Below, in pieces: positions 47,944 to 61,029 of a stretch of 64,000 bases of DNA; within the stretch, counting starts at the first letter, position 1; each line of letters opens with the position of its first letter. Source of the DNA: Climacium dendroides. Its lineage: Eukaryota > Streptophyta > Bryopsida > Hypnales > Climaciaceae. The DNA lies in NCBI GenBank assembly GCA_950106755.1, contig OX467088.1, positions 9,780,001 through 9,844,000 of the forward strand. The letters are read 5' to 3'. A program made the position numbers and the translations under genes. The notes below the pieces were generated by a model. The model saw only the letters and a program-made list of their open reading frames with translations. It was not told where the DNA came from and did no database searches.

Positions 47944-49920
47944 CTAGTCCTCCTTTTGCAGCTCTGCCAAGAAGGTGAGCAGTTTCTCATTGAATTCTTC
48001 TGGTTTCTCTTCTAGAACGAAGTGAGCCGCATCTTTGATGACGACCGTTGCCTTGAGGTTGGGCACGAGTTGTTTGAACGCTGGACCGTGTAGAAGCTCT
48101 GCAATGCCTGGGAACTCATTCACGACACAATACTCTCCCGTGATGTAGTAGGCCTTCGTTGAAATCGGGCAATTCACCCAAGGTGCAAGGAGCCGGTAGC
48201 TTCTGCAGCAGCAGACACAGTACGTGAACTCGATCAGAATTACTATTATACAAGCAGGATTTCGAATTCAACAGTGAGAATTGTACAGAATGCAGCAAAT
48301 GTTGGCAGACGATTGACACCTAAACTCATGGTTACCTTCCGAGGTTGCGATACCAGTTCAGAGGGCCAGTAAACCCCGACTTCTCAAACATTTCAACGTT
48401 GTACTTATGCTCTTCTGCCGGGTGCCATGACGGAAGCTCCTCGATCATGAATATGCTTGACAATTCTTCCCCTTTGGGAGCAACCGTCCTGGAGCCCTTT
48501 CTGAGATCCCCAAAAGAACCCACAAAGGCTTTCAAGGTTGCGGAAGTTCCGACACTTGCGAAATCGCGTTCCGCTCTTCCTGGCTCCTGCCATAATGTAG
48601 TACGAGTTTGTGATGTGAGTTGGGGTAACCAAATCCATGGGCGACTCAAATTAACGTATCTACTCTCAGTTCCAGTTTGCAATGTAGAGCACACTATTAT
48701 TGAATTCACACAAATAGGCACGAAAATTTCCAATTTATGGAGAAGACATGACGTACATCAGGTACCGATCCTCGGAACTGATGAGCTTGACTCTCTTGAG
48801 ATTCTCCATGTTTCACGGATAGCCCCCAATTAAAGTAACTTGCCTCTCCAGCAATTTTTATTTAGTGGCAACCACTGACACTCAGTAGAGTTAACAAGAA
48901 ACACAGTTCAAGGGAGAATCGAATCACCTGCGTCTCTATAATTATTTATAGGTCTCTATTCTAGGTCTCTTCCCGACCTGGAGAAAGGATTACGAATTTG
49001 CAAAGTGCTTTAATTTGAATCGACTAACCTGAAATATGGCCATATAAAATCCTTCTCCAAGCAGAGATGTCCAGTGTTGTACCCAGTCTACCTCGGAGGG
49101 TCCTCGAGGTAGAACTGGAACAGACACTGCGATATAACCCTTCACTCGGTCGGGTCTAAACTGGCACAAAAACCAGCCTATTATCGCTCCCCAATCATGC
49201 CCCACCAACAACACCTGGATCGAAACTTGAGCATTGTTAGTTAGTAAAATGACACAGCCAGAATCCTGCAATTATCCATGTAAACCCAGAATTCAAACAT
49301 CCTAGGTCATCAATATACGGATTCTGGTCTGCAATGTTCGCAAACCCGGCCACACGCATGGATTGTTTACTTTCTCTGGTTCTGTCTCGTGACCCTAAAC
49401 CCTAAAATTTACCTAAATGAACACCGACGTCAGGCTGTCACCGTTTGATAATTAGTACCTGTTTTTGGCCGAGGGCATCCAAGAGTCCGATAATGTCCCC
49501 AACCAGATGGAAAATCGTGTACTGGTCCTCAGCAGCCGGGGCTTCGGTTTGTCCGTAGCCTCGTTGATCCGGAACTACGACATGATAACCAGCGCCAGCC
49601 AGGGCTGCGATCTGGTGACGCCACCTCGACCAGATTGAAGGAAACCCGTGGAGCAGGAGCACAACAGGCCCTGTCCAAGTAGAAATTAAAATCTCCACCA
49701 CCGTTACGAGCTAGAAAAAAAGGCCTGTTTAGCGATTCCACTTTAATTCAAGAAAAGAGGTTGGATTCGATTAGAAAGCTGAACTAGTGCAATAGTGCCG
49801 ACTACATTACTTCGAGGTCAAAGATTTGAGCGAGAGGAGCACACACGTACCCGAGCCTTGCTCAGCAATGTGCATGTTGATGCCATTTGTCCGAATGAAG
49901 CGATGCTTCACACCCTCCAT
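47944..49920 (-). CDS. Soluble epoxide hydrolase-like alpha/beta hydrolase, five exons
   Basis: Exons: 49920-49851, 49670-49459, 49214-49029, 48586-48336, 48202-47944. All are GT-AG and phase-consistent, giving 325 residues, the usual plant size. The family opens epoxides (fatty-acid epoxides, xenobiotics) through an enzyme ester, in the cytosol or peroxisome. Oxyanion motif HGFP is at 31-34, nucleophile Asp101 in GHDWGA, lid tyrosines near Tyr151 and Tyr235 (GFTGPLNWYR), and the base His300 in AAHFVLEEKPEE. The charge-relay acid, expected as the fourth residue of a GxxDLxY block, is Cys in GEYCVVNEFPG. Glu in the same loop might substitute. No targeting peptide and no SKL-type end (ends QKED). 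The ATG at 49918-49920 is the only one in frame that gives the family N-terminus (MEGVKHRFIRTNGINMHIAEQG). Confidence 0.9.
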
Positions 49921-50865
49921 GTTCGAGGCTAGGTCGTATAAAGTAGAGTAATCAACTGCAAGTTAGAGTTACGAGACTGCAAGGATGTTGTTCCTGGTCA
50001 CGAATCACGATCCTCAATAACTGCAGACAATCCGACAACCATGGAAGGGCTCAATTGAAGAGCCATAGCTGGAAATAGAGGCAATAATCTCGTCAACATT
50101 TCGAATACCATCGAGAACACATTACCACACTGAACACCAAATTGTTACAGAAAAACACGACAAAGTTAAGCCAGAAAGACCGACATCACGGCCATAATCT
50201 GACTTCTCAATTCAACTAAAATCAAGTTCTTCGAAAAGCTCGCTCTTCTTCCAAGACACGTGGGTTCATTCAATTTCGCATCGACACAAAAAAAAACACC
50301 CCGTGATGCTGCCCTTGAACGAGATTGCGAGTGATCGACGATCTCGAATCGCTGCAGACCGACAGTCAAGTACGTAAGAGCTCAAAAGGAGCTCCAAAAG
50401 AGCTGGAAATTGAGGCAAGATATTGATGCTCTTGTCAACATTTCGAACAGCATCAAAGACACTCTCATTTTAACACGTTTAACAGCACATTGTAAAATTA
50501 AAATTTAGATGAACCATCTCAAGCCAGAAATTTAGACGTACAACATCAAAGGCCATAATCTTCACACCTTACTGTAGTCCTTCAAGTCCTTCCACAAGCT
50601 CCCACTTTTCCCTTCAACTTCGCATTGAGACAGTGCTTAGTACAAACAATTCAGCAAGCACACGCACAATGTCCTCGCCTTCCGATTCCGACAACGAAAC
50701 GTCAGAGAAGAAAGTAGAGTTGTGCAATTTGCAAAAGAAATTGATGCAGAGCTCTTCTCTTACTTACAGCAACAGAGCTTGCTCTTTGACAGTACCGTCT
50801 GATGTAACGATTACGTGTAATAGTACCGTCTGACGTAAAGAGTCCGTGCAGGGAGTATCCATACC
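49921..50865. repeat. Upstream region of epoxide hydrolase with ~345-bp tandem duplication
   Basis: About 50020-50290 and 50365-50635 are diverged direct copies (shared GTCAACATTTCGAA, CAAGCCAGAAA-like and GGCCATAATCT words). The region is the probable promoter side of the minus-strand gene. 50660-50830 holds a short frame of no recognised product. Confidence 0.5.
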
Positions 50866-51295
50866 TTAAATTTGGTTGTTTTGTTTTGTTTTGTTTGTTT
50901 GTTGTGTTGAGATCTCCCGCACCATGCGTGTCTCGCTTGCATTCTTGGTAGCTTCAGAAAGCTCTTGGCAAGGAGGGTGTATGGGTTTTGTTTCGTGGTG
51001 TTTGAACCTACAATGAGAGAGTTATTGAATTTTGAATTTTTAAAAATTAGACAATTATTTTTACTTTTCTTTTTACTGTAGCAACGGCACAAGGCACATT
51101 AATCCATACCTTAAATTGGGCTATTTGTTTTGTTTGTTATGTTGAAATCTCTTGGACCATGCGTTTCTTGCTTGCATTCTTAGTATTGTTGGAAAGCTCT
51201 CGGCAAGGAAGGGTGTACAAGCTTTGTTTCGTGATGTTCAAACATATGGTGAGAAAGTTATTGAATTTTGAAGTTTTTATGAACTAAAAAATTAA
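50866..51295. repeat. Two tandem copies of the 36-kb dispersed repeat
   Basis: 50870-51060 and 51105-51290 are diverged direct copies of about 190 bp (TTGTTTTGTTTGTT, ACCATGCGT, CTTGCATTCTTRGTA, GAGAGAGTTATTGAATTTTGAA), inverted relative to the copies at 36056-37100. Confidence 0.65.
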
Positions 51296-51539
51296 AAAAT
51301 TACATTTACTTTTATTTTGATTGTGACAATGGCACATTAATAGCTGGTGAGGGAAAGGTGAATTTTGTTAAATGGACATTGGACAATGGAATTTGAACTA
51401 TTTGGTGAAGGACAAGTGTACTTTTTCATAACAATTAATAAGTTACAAACCAATGAGAACTCAAATTGAAAAAGCTTACAACTTTTTCCACAAAACCTTA
51501 ATTTTCTTATTGTCAACTCCATAACTATTCACCATTTTC

Positions 51540-51795
51540 AAAACAATAAGATTCTAATAGTACCCACATAAGATTCTACTCAAAACAATAAGATTCTAAT
51601 AGTACCCACATAAGATTCTACTCAAAACAATAAGATTCTAATAGTACCCACATAAGATTCTACTCAAAACAATAAGATTCTAATAGTACCCACATAAGAT
51701 TCTACTCAAAACAATAAGATTCTAATAGTACCCACATAAGATTCTACTCAAAACAATAAGATTCTAATAGTATCCACATGAGATTCTAATAGTAC
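51540..51795. repeat. 42-bp minisatellite, about six copies
   Basis: Units of 42 bp beginning CAATAAGATTCTAATAG are repeated about six times. Copies one to five are essentially identical and the last is variant. A simple tandem array with recent homogenisation. Confidence 0.9.
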
Positions 51796-51800
51796 ACATA

Positions 51801-52140
51801 TTAACCCTAAATGCAAAATTCTAGTGTTACAATACTTTGAAGTTAAAATAAAACCTAACCAATTTGCTATTTTTAGTAGTTTATATTTTTGAAAATTTAA
51901 TTTTTAAATTTAATTTTAACATCAAAAATCTGATTTTGAAAATGGATGATTATGAATTTTCTAATTCAGGATTTTGTATCTGATTTTGAAAATGGATGAT
52001 TATGAATTTTCTAATTCAGGATTTTGTCCTTTGCAATCTCCACTTTCCATAGTGTTGAGGGCTCTTGGAAAAAGAGTCACATTACACAAAAAGGGCTCTT
52101 GAAAAAAGATTTTGAAAAGGCATAAATTGATTGAGGTTAG
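51801..52140 (-). repeat. TTAA-type dispersed repeat, reversed copy
   Basis: Begins TTAA then CCCTAAATGC (51801 on) and continues as the reverse complement of the repeat at 5283-5435 and 22730-23110. It contains a perfect or near-perfect 50-bp direct duplication at 51928-52027 (unit begins TCTGATTTTGAAAATGG). Confidence 0.6.
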
Positions 52141-52793
52141 TAAGGGTACGTTCGCACCTGGCGTTATAGGCGTGTTCTTAATGGCTGGTCATATGTCAAA
52201 AAAATTCCACTATTCCCACTGACGTTGTTTAGCAAATGCTGGCGTGTGTGGTCGAGCAGGATTGTTATGTAATTTTTGAACAATCATAAAGAACTTACCA
52301 TTGTTTTCGTAGTATTCAAATCTTTGGAATTTGTAAATTCCTGATGAGTTCATGCGGTGTTTATGTATTGTTCCCTCTTTTCAACAGTATTTTTAAGGCT
52401 GTCACCGCAAAGGCTAGAATTTTTTTTGTTTCTCGTCGATTTTCTCGATCAAATACCTTTAAAAATGCCACTTTGAAAAGGTCTAGGAATTTCAAATACG
52501 CTTACAGATACAAAGATTTAACAAAATCGTCAGCGTCATACTCATTCCCAGCGAATGAAGGTGTGCATCTACTGGATGCGTCACATGCCAATGACGCAAA
52601 ATCCAGGACAAATCGTGCACGGGCCTACAAGCTGACTAGCTTGGACCAGTGTTTCCAATCGAACCTAATACACTTCCTAAACTAAGGCTCACAACACAAG
52701 GCTTTTCCTCTAAGGGCCAATATGAAAGCAAAAATTGGTCACGGCATTTCATCAAGCAAACTACAGAATAACAACACGCTTCACTTGAAGTGA
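52141..52793. other. Intergenic, 3' side of PRP39
   Basis: A plus-strand frame of 113 codons at 52344-52685 has no recognisable domain and is probably chance. The last 100 bp or so are likely the PRP39 3' untranslated region. Confidence 0.4.
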
Positions 52794-55700
52794 TCAATAG
52801 TAATTCCCATAGTAATACCCTGTTTGAGCTGGCGGTGCTTGAGGAGCCGTAGGCAGGCTGTATGCTGCATCCTGAGCATAACCAGTTTGTGCTTTAGGAT
52901 AGGATTGAATTACGTCCTGCCATTCACATAAACAACCATGAATAAAAGATTTACACAAATCTAAAACATAAGAAGGAACTTCAAAGTCCCAAGCACCCAA
53001 CAGACGCTACTCAACTACTGACCACCAATCACCCCTCAAGCCATGACCACCTCAACAAGTCTACAAAGGCTCATACCGTGTGCAACATGCATGTAATGAT
53101 GCAATGACCACCCTCACCATCCACCTGAGCTCCAACCGTTCACCTCCTGCTAACAATCCAATCATGCCAGCCAGATACTCGATCAACACGAAGGACCCAT
53201 TCCCATCCAGCACGCATACAACACATTTCAGACAATACAGGCCATTCTGATACCATAATTCTTTCATTTAAAGCTCCAAAATACCTGAGGGGGATAGCCC
53301 TGCCCATAACCACCATAGGGGGGTTGTTGTGGAACAGGAGCTTGCTGCTGGGGCGGTCCATATGAAGCATAACCTCCATATCCGGCATAGGCACCCTGCA
53401 TCAAGAATATATATTTACCAAAATGTGTACATAGATGACCCACTCATCTCAAACCTGCCACTGCTAATCAACACGATATCACATAGTGAGTACGAGACAA
53501 TATTCCTTATTTTCTATTACTTCATCCAAAGCACGGGAAAGATCATTGGACCTGCTGTGCACCATAGCCTTGATTCCATTGCTGTGGCTGCACGGGTGGG
53601 GTCGGCTGCTGTGGCGCTTGCTGCCATCCTTGAGACTGCTGCCATCCTTGAGGCTGCTGAGCATAAGCATTCCACTGCCCACCATTATTGTAGGCGGGGG
53701 GTCCCGCTGGCACTGCTGTAGCTGTTGCCCCAATATACGGCTTATGCACTTTTGCACGATCAGGCATAGAGCTATCCATTGAAGGTCTCTTTTTAGATTC
53801 TACAACACTCTTCTGAGAAGGAAAATATTCCCTGTGTCGTGCTTCAGCTTTCTGGATGTCCTCAACAGAGCCAAAGCTATCAACAAACTGCAAAATCACA
53901 AAGACCATGCGACTCTGATTAGAAGATATTCATAGAAAATACTAAACACGAATACGCAGACCACTGCTTTACGAGACAGCTATCAAGACATGTTGGTTGT
54001 TTCTCTCAGTCAAATGAAAGGGAAACCACTTTAAGGCACTTGCACACTGCACTTAACCACCCATTCAGCAAAAAACTGAGTGAAGGAAGGGAGAGTTAAA
54101 ATCAAAGTAGAAACAAGAGAAATAGATAGGGTCCAAATCATTACCTCAAGACATATGCTTGACAGTTCTTCTCTATCAACTGCTGAGAGAACGGAAGCCC
54201 CTTCTACTTTGGACGGAATAATTGCTCGGTCCATCAAGTTGTTGACATATTCAACTTGAAGCTTCCCAGGTGAGTGATTGGCCTCAAAATGGATGAAAGC
54301 CTGAGAAAATGCAAGTGGACGTCAGATTAAAATGCACATGCAGCTTCTTTTATTGCCAGCGAACTGGCTAGCCAAAGCGAAAGTACAAGATGCACATCAG
54401 AGTCCTCAGTTCCAACAAGCTTACACTTCCTATGACGACTGACTTGCATTTTACTACTCCCTACAAATGAATGAGCAAGCAGAAAAAACGAAATTGTACC
54501 TCCCACAGGATTTTGCTGGTGGAAAGACTATCCAAGGCAGCGGTATACACTTCACGTGCATTCTCTGTGCTTTTCATCACCTTTAAGAAAACAAACAGAG
54601 TCGTTACATTAAGAATTGTCTGAAATTGGTTTCTATCTAAGAAGCAAAGTATCTCAGGTGCTATTGTGACCTCCAATAGACATGCTTGAAATTCAGATTT
54701 GATCACAAATCATGGACAAGAACTCACTTGATCAAGGAACCGAGCATACTGAATGTACAAAACTGCAAGTGCTCGCGGATCCTCCTTGATTTTCTCTATC
54801 TGTAGTGCGGAGTCAAATATAGAACAAGCGGCTTCCACATTTCCCTGCAGACAATCTTTCAATGTCAGATAAAGCATTCAAATGAAACCACCACTACTTC
54901 AACACTACATTCATTGAAACAGTAATATCAAGTATTAGTAGTGACAAATTTAACCTTCACTTATATGACATGGAAGACAATCACGCCATAAACAGTTGTG
55001 CAGAACAATGATGCCAAAAACTAAGTGAAACAACTTAGACAGACCATGAACGACGAATGATCAGAAGTGCAACCTGACGCTTCTCGAAATTGGCATGCTT
55101 AATAATAGCTTCCAATAGACCCGGTTCAAGGTCATTCCTCAGCACTTCGTATGAAGCACGTGCCCCCTTAATATCACCCTGATATTCCCTGTATCTTGCT
55201 GCAAAAATATGAATTTCTGGGCGTCGCTTGACGAAAGTCACAGTTGCCCGGTGAAGAGCATCAAGTGCAAGCTCTGCCTTTCCGTCCACATTCATGCGCT
55301 GGACATACCGGACCCAATACTCTGGATAGTTTGCACATGCAATCAAGCACCGTTCGTACAACTTGATAGTCTTCTCAACGCCTCCTTCCTTCTCAACAAA
55401 GTCCAGATATTTGTGCCAATTTGCAAGCTGTGCCTCATCTAGAGGTCTGACGTGAAAGTAAGGTCTACGGATGGCAACCTCAAAATCTCTTATCTTTGCG
55501 TCCCACTCTTTAGCGGCTTTGAAGAACGCGTCTCGCACTCCAATATACTTCTCTAACTCGGCTCCAGTTGCCTCCACTGCTGTCTCTGCAGGTTTCTCAG
55601 GCTCAGTCACACCATCAGCCTCAGGAACAGTAGTAGTTTCATCAATTTCTGTAGCTTGATCGTCCTTCACAGGCGTAGAGGCTTTCGCTAGGACTGCTGC

Positions 55701-58466
55701 CTGAGACTCTTCTGGAGTCATCAGTTCGGTCAGGGGATGGCTGTATGCGAACTGCTTAAAACTGGCAAAAGGAAAAACCCGAAGACGGCCGTCAAAAGAA
55801 AGTCTTCCGATGAAAATCATATGCGGCAAGGCTTTTCATTCACATCAAAGCGAGAATCAGAACATCATGCTTTGTAACAGTTTTGAAAATGGAGCGGAAT
55901 TCAAATGCTTCTAGTAAGTCATAGAATACGAACCTGGCAAGATATCGGTCAAGTTGTTGTAGAGGAATTTGCAATATTTGGGTATAGATCTGAGCAACGC
56001 GACTCCACTCTGAACGCGCAAGTTCGAACTCCAAATACTTGTCCCACAGAAGGTGTGAAAGATAGTCCGTCCCCACAAACGCCACTCCCCGCTCAAATAT
56101 CCTGAAAAAAAGCACAGGACGATCATAAAATTCCTGGAAAGAAAACCCCACCCCTTTCAAGCTGACTTACTTTGATTTAGATTAGGCGATCAGAGCAGGA
56201 AAAGGGCCGAGGTGCGAAGTAAGAACTTTCAGTGAAACTTGCTTTTCAGACTTCCAAATAGAAGCACAAATGCTCTGCATTTACCTTCCCGCACAACCAC
56301 ACTACGTCCGGACATGTAGCGGCAATCAGAGTCCTCTCTTTGCCCTCAAACTGGACCGGTAATCTTCCACAGCAGCATTTGGACGTAAGAATTTTGCATA
56401 CGCGCATGGCATGGTACCCTCAACCATTGTCAAGAAGTGAGGGATGTAACAATATAAGAACACATAGAAGCACAGCCACTTGCTTTATGTCTATGTTTTA
56501 TGTTACGAAGTAAGAGCAGCATTAAAGCGAACTGTGAAAATCACACTGACGTTACAAGCGAAAATATATGTGGATTTCTTTTTCACAAAAGCGTACGGGT
56601 TTTCAGTTACGAGACGTCATCCTACGAAGTGGAAACTCAATGCTCCGCCAACATGAGACCATCTCTTTGCAGAGACAGCAAAAGAAGTGCAGGATGAAAA
56701 GCTGCAGCAAGACCAGACACAGGTCAGAAGACACAACACACATCAATTCGTTATTTACTAGAAGATGTAATAGACAAGACATCCAGAATTAAGGATGACC
56801 TGCGTCGCTGCAGGAATCAAAACACTAAGTGAGTGGTTGGATGGAAACTTCGAACATACCCACGGATTGAGTCAGGGTCTTCAAACTTCTCCATTGCATA
56901 AATGCCGTAGTTCATCCACATGTCCACGGAATAGGTCACTGCCTTCACAGCACGCTCATAGACTTCCACCACTTGCTCAGGAGATCCCAGCCTTGCTTCA
57001 TGATCGGCATACTTCTTCCAATAACCATAACATAGAGGAAACTCCGCCAAAAACGCATCATATGCTTTTTCGATTTTAGAAATGACCTCCTGCAAAATCG
57101 TAAGATCAATAACGTCAGAGACCAAAAGGACGACGAAAACTAGTTAAGTTGTTGGAGGAGTAACAATATTCAAATTGGAATAGAGGGCTCGCTCAACCAA
57201 GTAAATGCGAGGAGCATATACGTAAATTAATGCTAGAGATATTGTGAAGAAAGAGGACAGACTACTCATAACAGATGTGCAAAACGTCAAAGACAGAACC
57301 CACAGGGTCCAAAGAGAATCTGAAGGAAAATCACCAATGTAAGATAGCCAGCAAGTCCTCTTACATTATTTTCACGAATTTCCAGCGAGTACGTATCAAC
57401 CACAATTAGTAATTATTAGGTCATTTTCTGTGAGACCATAAGCATTATGCAGCAAAACAAATGTGAGCTGAATTTTACAGAAAGAGGATTACCAATTTCT
57501 CCGTCTCATTGATGAGTATAGTCCATGAATTGAAGTCCGCAGCATTCTCTTTGACAACACTCCATAGCTTCTCCTCTTCAGGGGTGAGTGCTGACAGAAA
57601 CAATACAGTGAAAGGATAAGCGCCTTCACTAGTGCAATTAAATCGCAGCCAGTGCGCAGAAATCTTGAAATAACCCGATACTTTCTAGACTCAAGCAAAA
57701 AAAGAGGAGAAACTAGAGCTACAGTTCCATCACCAATATACACGTTTCGCATGTGGAAACAAATAATTCACAATCATTCCTTACACAAAACGTCACTATC
57801 ATCGTCTAGACACAATGTGACATATCACTGCGGGTAACCATAGGCGCCTTCATAGAGTACAGAGTAATCATCCAGTGTGCAGAAACAGATTTTTTAAAAA
57901 AAACTTAAACCTCTCAGGCTCGCTAGTAAAGGGAAAGAAAATTAAACTAAAACTGGCATTCCGAGCACGTCTCTCGCATCCCAAAACAAATCCACCCAAA
58001 ATCTCCACAAAAAGCTATCGCCGCCGTCCACTAGGCACAGCGTACCAAAACTCAAAGCACTAGAACGTAAGGCGTCTCCCGCATACTAATTAAACCTCAA
58101 AAGATGTAACAAAAAACTCGCTTTTCCCTCGACTCGCAGGTGAAGAGAAGAGAAGACATAATCAAACTGAAAGCTCCATCACGCTTCGCATCTCCAAACC
58201 AATGCATCAAAACTCTTTTCCATAAAACATCCACATAAAAGAAAAGAAGTACAAAAAACACAAAACATACCTTCGCGGTCCACAACGACGGGGGCTGCCT
58301 CTTCTACAGCCTGCCCCTGTTCCACACCCTCCGCCACATGATGTCCGTTCGCATTCCCCTCCACCGCAACAAACGTTGCCTCTTTCAACTCCATCACCGG
58401 AGCTTCCTGCATCACCTCGTCTAACTGAACTGGCGCGGCAACTTCCATCCCCACCTGATCTCCCAT
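52794..58466 (-). CDS. PRP39: PRP39-type U1 snRNP splicing factor, eleven exons
   Basis: Exons: 58466-58271, 57590-57493, 57089-56860, 56101-55934, 55761-55074, 54844-54728, 54580-54500, 54300-54145, 53887-53552, 53395-53285, 52916-52794. Frames and GT-AG sites agree throughout, giving 767 residues. PRP39 is a HAT-repeat (half-TPR) scaffold of the U1 snRNP that helps 5' splice-site choice in the nucleus; plant homologues affect flowering. HAT-type helices are evident from about residue 67 ([19 protein letters not shown], then [88 protein letters not shown]) to about 560. An acidic N-terminus (1-64) and a Gln/Gly/Tyr/Pro-rich tail (about 630-767, ending YYYGNYY) flank the repeats. The ATG at 58466 is the first in frame. 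Confidence 0.92.
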
Positions 58467-59080
58467 TCTCGACTCCTCTCAACAAACAACCAAACAATCA
58501 AACAACCCGCCGCTGCCGCCAAACCCCTGCACCTAGGGTTTCACGAATGGTACAGAGCCCCTTCCAAAGCGCAAAGGCTCGAATGCTGCGCCGAAACTTA
58601 CACTAAAACTTGAGAAGCAAGCAAGCAAGCAAGCTCTAGAGAAAGCTGCGAAGCAAAAGCAGGGCGTGATATGGGAAGTAAGCTTCGGGAGGCGGCAATT
58701 TTAGGTTTTATAAGAAGCAAGGAAGGGCGGGGTGGTCCATTGCACTCCAAGTTGCTGCAAAACGGGCGGGGTTACTGTCAACGTCAGGTTTTCTATTCTA
58801 GTTTCCGCTTCTTTTTCTTTTTCTTTGTGACTTTTCTTTATCTTTTGGCCTTCTCGTCGCTTCGAATGATACTACGGTACTCCTTTCTTACTTTACCACA
58901 CGTCTAAGTTAGTTAACTTTTCAAAAGCTGCACGTCTCATTGGCCTTTGGTGTTTGGGATTCTCAATGAAAGCTGTTTTTTTACCCCTTTTTTTTACTCA
59001 TTTTATCTTTTTTACTCATTTTACCCTTTCGAACTCTATTATTTTTACTTGTCAATGATCCTATGAATGTACCTTGTGAA
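58467..59080. promoter_or_regulatory. PRP39 upstream region
   Basis: 58467-58660 is mid-GC with an AAGC/AAGCA short tandem near 58612-58632, presumably leader and promoter. The region beyond is AT-rich. No second divergent gene is supported. Confidence 0.4.
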
Positions 59081-59084
59081 TGAT

Positions 59085-59900
59085 CTTAGATGTGTATAGA
59101 ATTATTTGTACATTGTGATAAGGTTTGATTGCTACAACAAGAAGCTTAACTTTATTTTGAATTTATTCCATTTTGGATCTTAAATAAAACCTATTTTTTT
59201 ATCTTTTCAATTTATCTAAGCCATTGATGATCCTATGGATCAAAATGTCACTATCACAACCTATTATTAAATAAGCAGAAATGATCTCAATCTTTCTTTG
59301 AATGTGGCGTGAATACTTTTGGAAATATAGAATCCTTTGTACATCATCATAGGCACTGATTGTTGCAATAAAAAAATGTAGCATTTTTTAGAACTTATTC
59401 CATTTTAGATTTAAAATGAAAACTATTTTTTTATCCCTTTTGTCTTTTTTATCTGTTAGTAATGACAATATTAATTAAAACATAAAATTAGCCTATAAGG
59501 CAAATAGAATCTAATGATCTTAATTGGTCTTTTAAGATGATGTAAATGTTTTGGGAAATATACAATCATTTATACATTTTAATATAACTTAGATACATAA
59601 TTCCTATTACAAAAAACTTAAATTCATGTAAATTTATTCTATTGTGAATTATAAATGGAAGCTACTTAAATTCCCTTTTCTATCTTTTTAAGATTACTTT
59701 TATCCATTTTATATGTCAATAATCATGTGGGTCAAAATATCAACGTCCCACCCTATTAGTCAAATAGAAATAATGTTCATCAATCCTTGAAGGTGATGCA
59801 TATTTTTTTGGAAAAAAAAGAATCATTTATGCATCATGATTGGACATGATTGCTACAATAATAAGTTTAATTTTATTTAGCTTTTCTTTTAAAGAAAAAA
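59085..59900. repeat. Diverged tandem array, ~235-bp unit, four copies
   Basis: Matching blocks (TACATTGTGAT..., GATTGCTACAACAAGAAGCTTAA-like, then TTATTCCATTTT) start near 59110, 59340, 59570 and 59830. The copies are strongly diverged. Non-coding. Confidence 0.5.
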
Positions 59901-60179
59901 ATTGGGTCAAGTTCCAAAGGTTTAACTATATATTACCATTGGCACGGACAATTTTTACAAAATCTAAGTACCACACTTTGTATGTACAATTTATAAAAAT
60001 TAAAAACTCTAATTTACTTTGGTCTAAATCCTTTTCACTCATGCTAAAGTAGCTCCTCTCTTATGGTTGTCAATTCTTTTAGTTTTCTTGGATTTGAGGG
60101 TTTTTTATTTATTTATTTATTTTCATTGCTTCAAATGACTGTCTAAGTGCCTCCTATTCTCACTATCCTTTCTAACTCA

Positions 60180-60990
60180 CCCACATCTAGTCAACCTTTC
60201 AAAAACTATAGGTTTGATTGGTTGGTCATTGGTATTTTAGATTGTTTGTCTTTTAGGCATGATTGGTTAGGGATGTTTTAGATTATGAATGGAAGCTCAT
60301 GTTATCCTTTTTAATCCTCAAGGTTCATATGAATAAAAGCATTAGAAGATGTTTGGAGGCAAAAGAAGACTGCAAGTTCCCAAGAGTTCATGGACTACGA
60401 AGAACTCTTCTAAATCAATAGTCTAACATGGCCACGACCATGCCATATCAGATAATATTAATTAATTAAAATAATCTCTTTGAAAAAAAATTATTTATTT
60501 TTTATTATTTTAGTGATTTTTATTTATTTTTAATTTAAATATTCCAATTCATTCTTAGCCTAGAAATAGGCTTGAAAGAGTCCTCCCAAGTCCTCAAACC
60601 CCTTCTAATGTGTATATCCTATAATATTTGTCAAATAGAAATATTTGCTATTAACTTTTGAAGTTAACTTGAATGTCCTTGGAAAAAAAATCCTAATTAC
60701 AAATGAGGTCTAATTTTTACAAGAAGAAGCTTAATTTTTTAATTTATAATTTTAAAAAAAATTCATATGTCATTACTTTTCTTCAAGCTTTCCACATCAA
60801 ATCATAGAGGCATAGAAACTTTCATGGTCACAAAGAAGATTGGTCAATAATAGTTCAATATGCGTACTAAAGAATTTTCATATGTTTATTTTTCTTTTTG
60901 AATTCATCTAAATTCATATGAAAAGTTCTAAATCTAAAAGCTACTAAATTTATGAAAAAAGTACATAGAAAACAAATATAAAAACACCAA
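60180..60990. repeat. Segmental direct duplication, copy 1
   Basis: Diverged direct copy of about 62270-63020. Shared words include CTAGTCAACCTTTCAAA, TTGGTTGGTCATTGGT, CATATGTCATTACTTT, TCACAAAGAAGATT and ATGCRTACTAAAGAA. Non-coding. Confidence 0.6.
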
Positions 60991-61029
60991 GTGTTCATAT
61001 GTGTTCCTATTTTAAAGTGTATAGTGACA

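Noticed and set aside
48345..48833. Plus-strand 162-codon frame
   Set aside because: Antisense to exon 4 of the epoxide hydrolase and its intron; no family resemblance.
51540..51795. CRISPR-like array
   Set aside because: The units are contiguous 42-bp repeats with no unique spacers, in a nuclear genome; it is a minisatellite.
52344..52685. 113-codon plus-strand frame as a small gene
   Set aside because: No recognisable domain, basic low-information composition and no neighbouring exon; chance frame.
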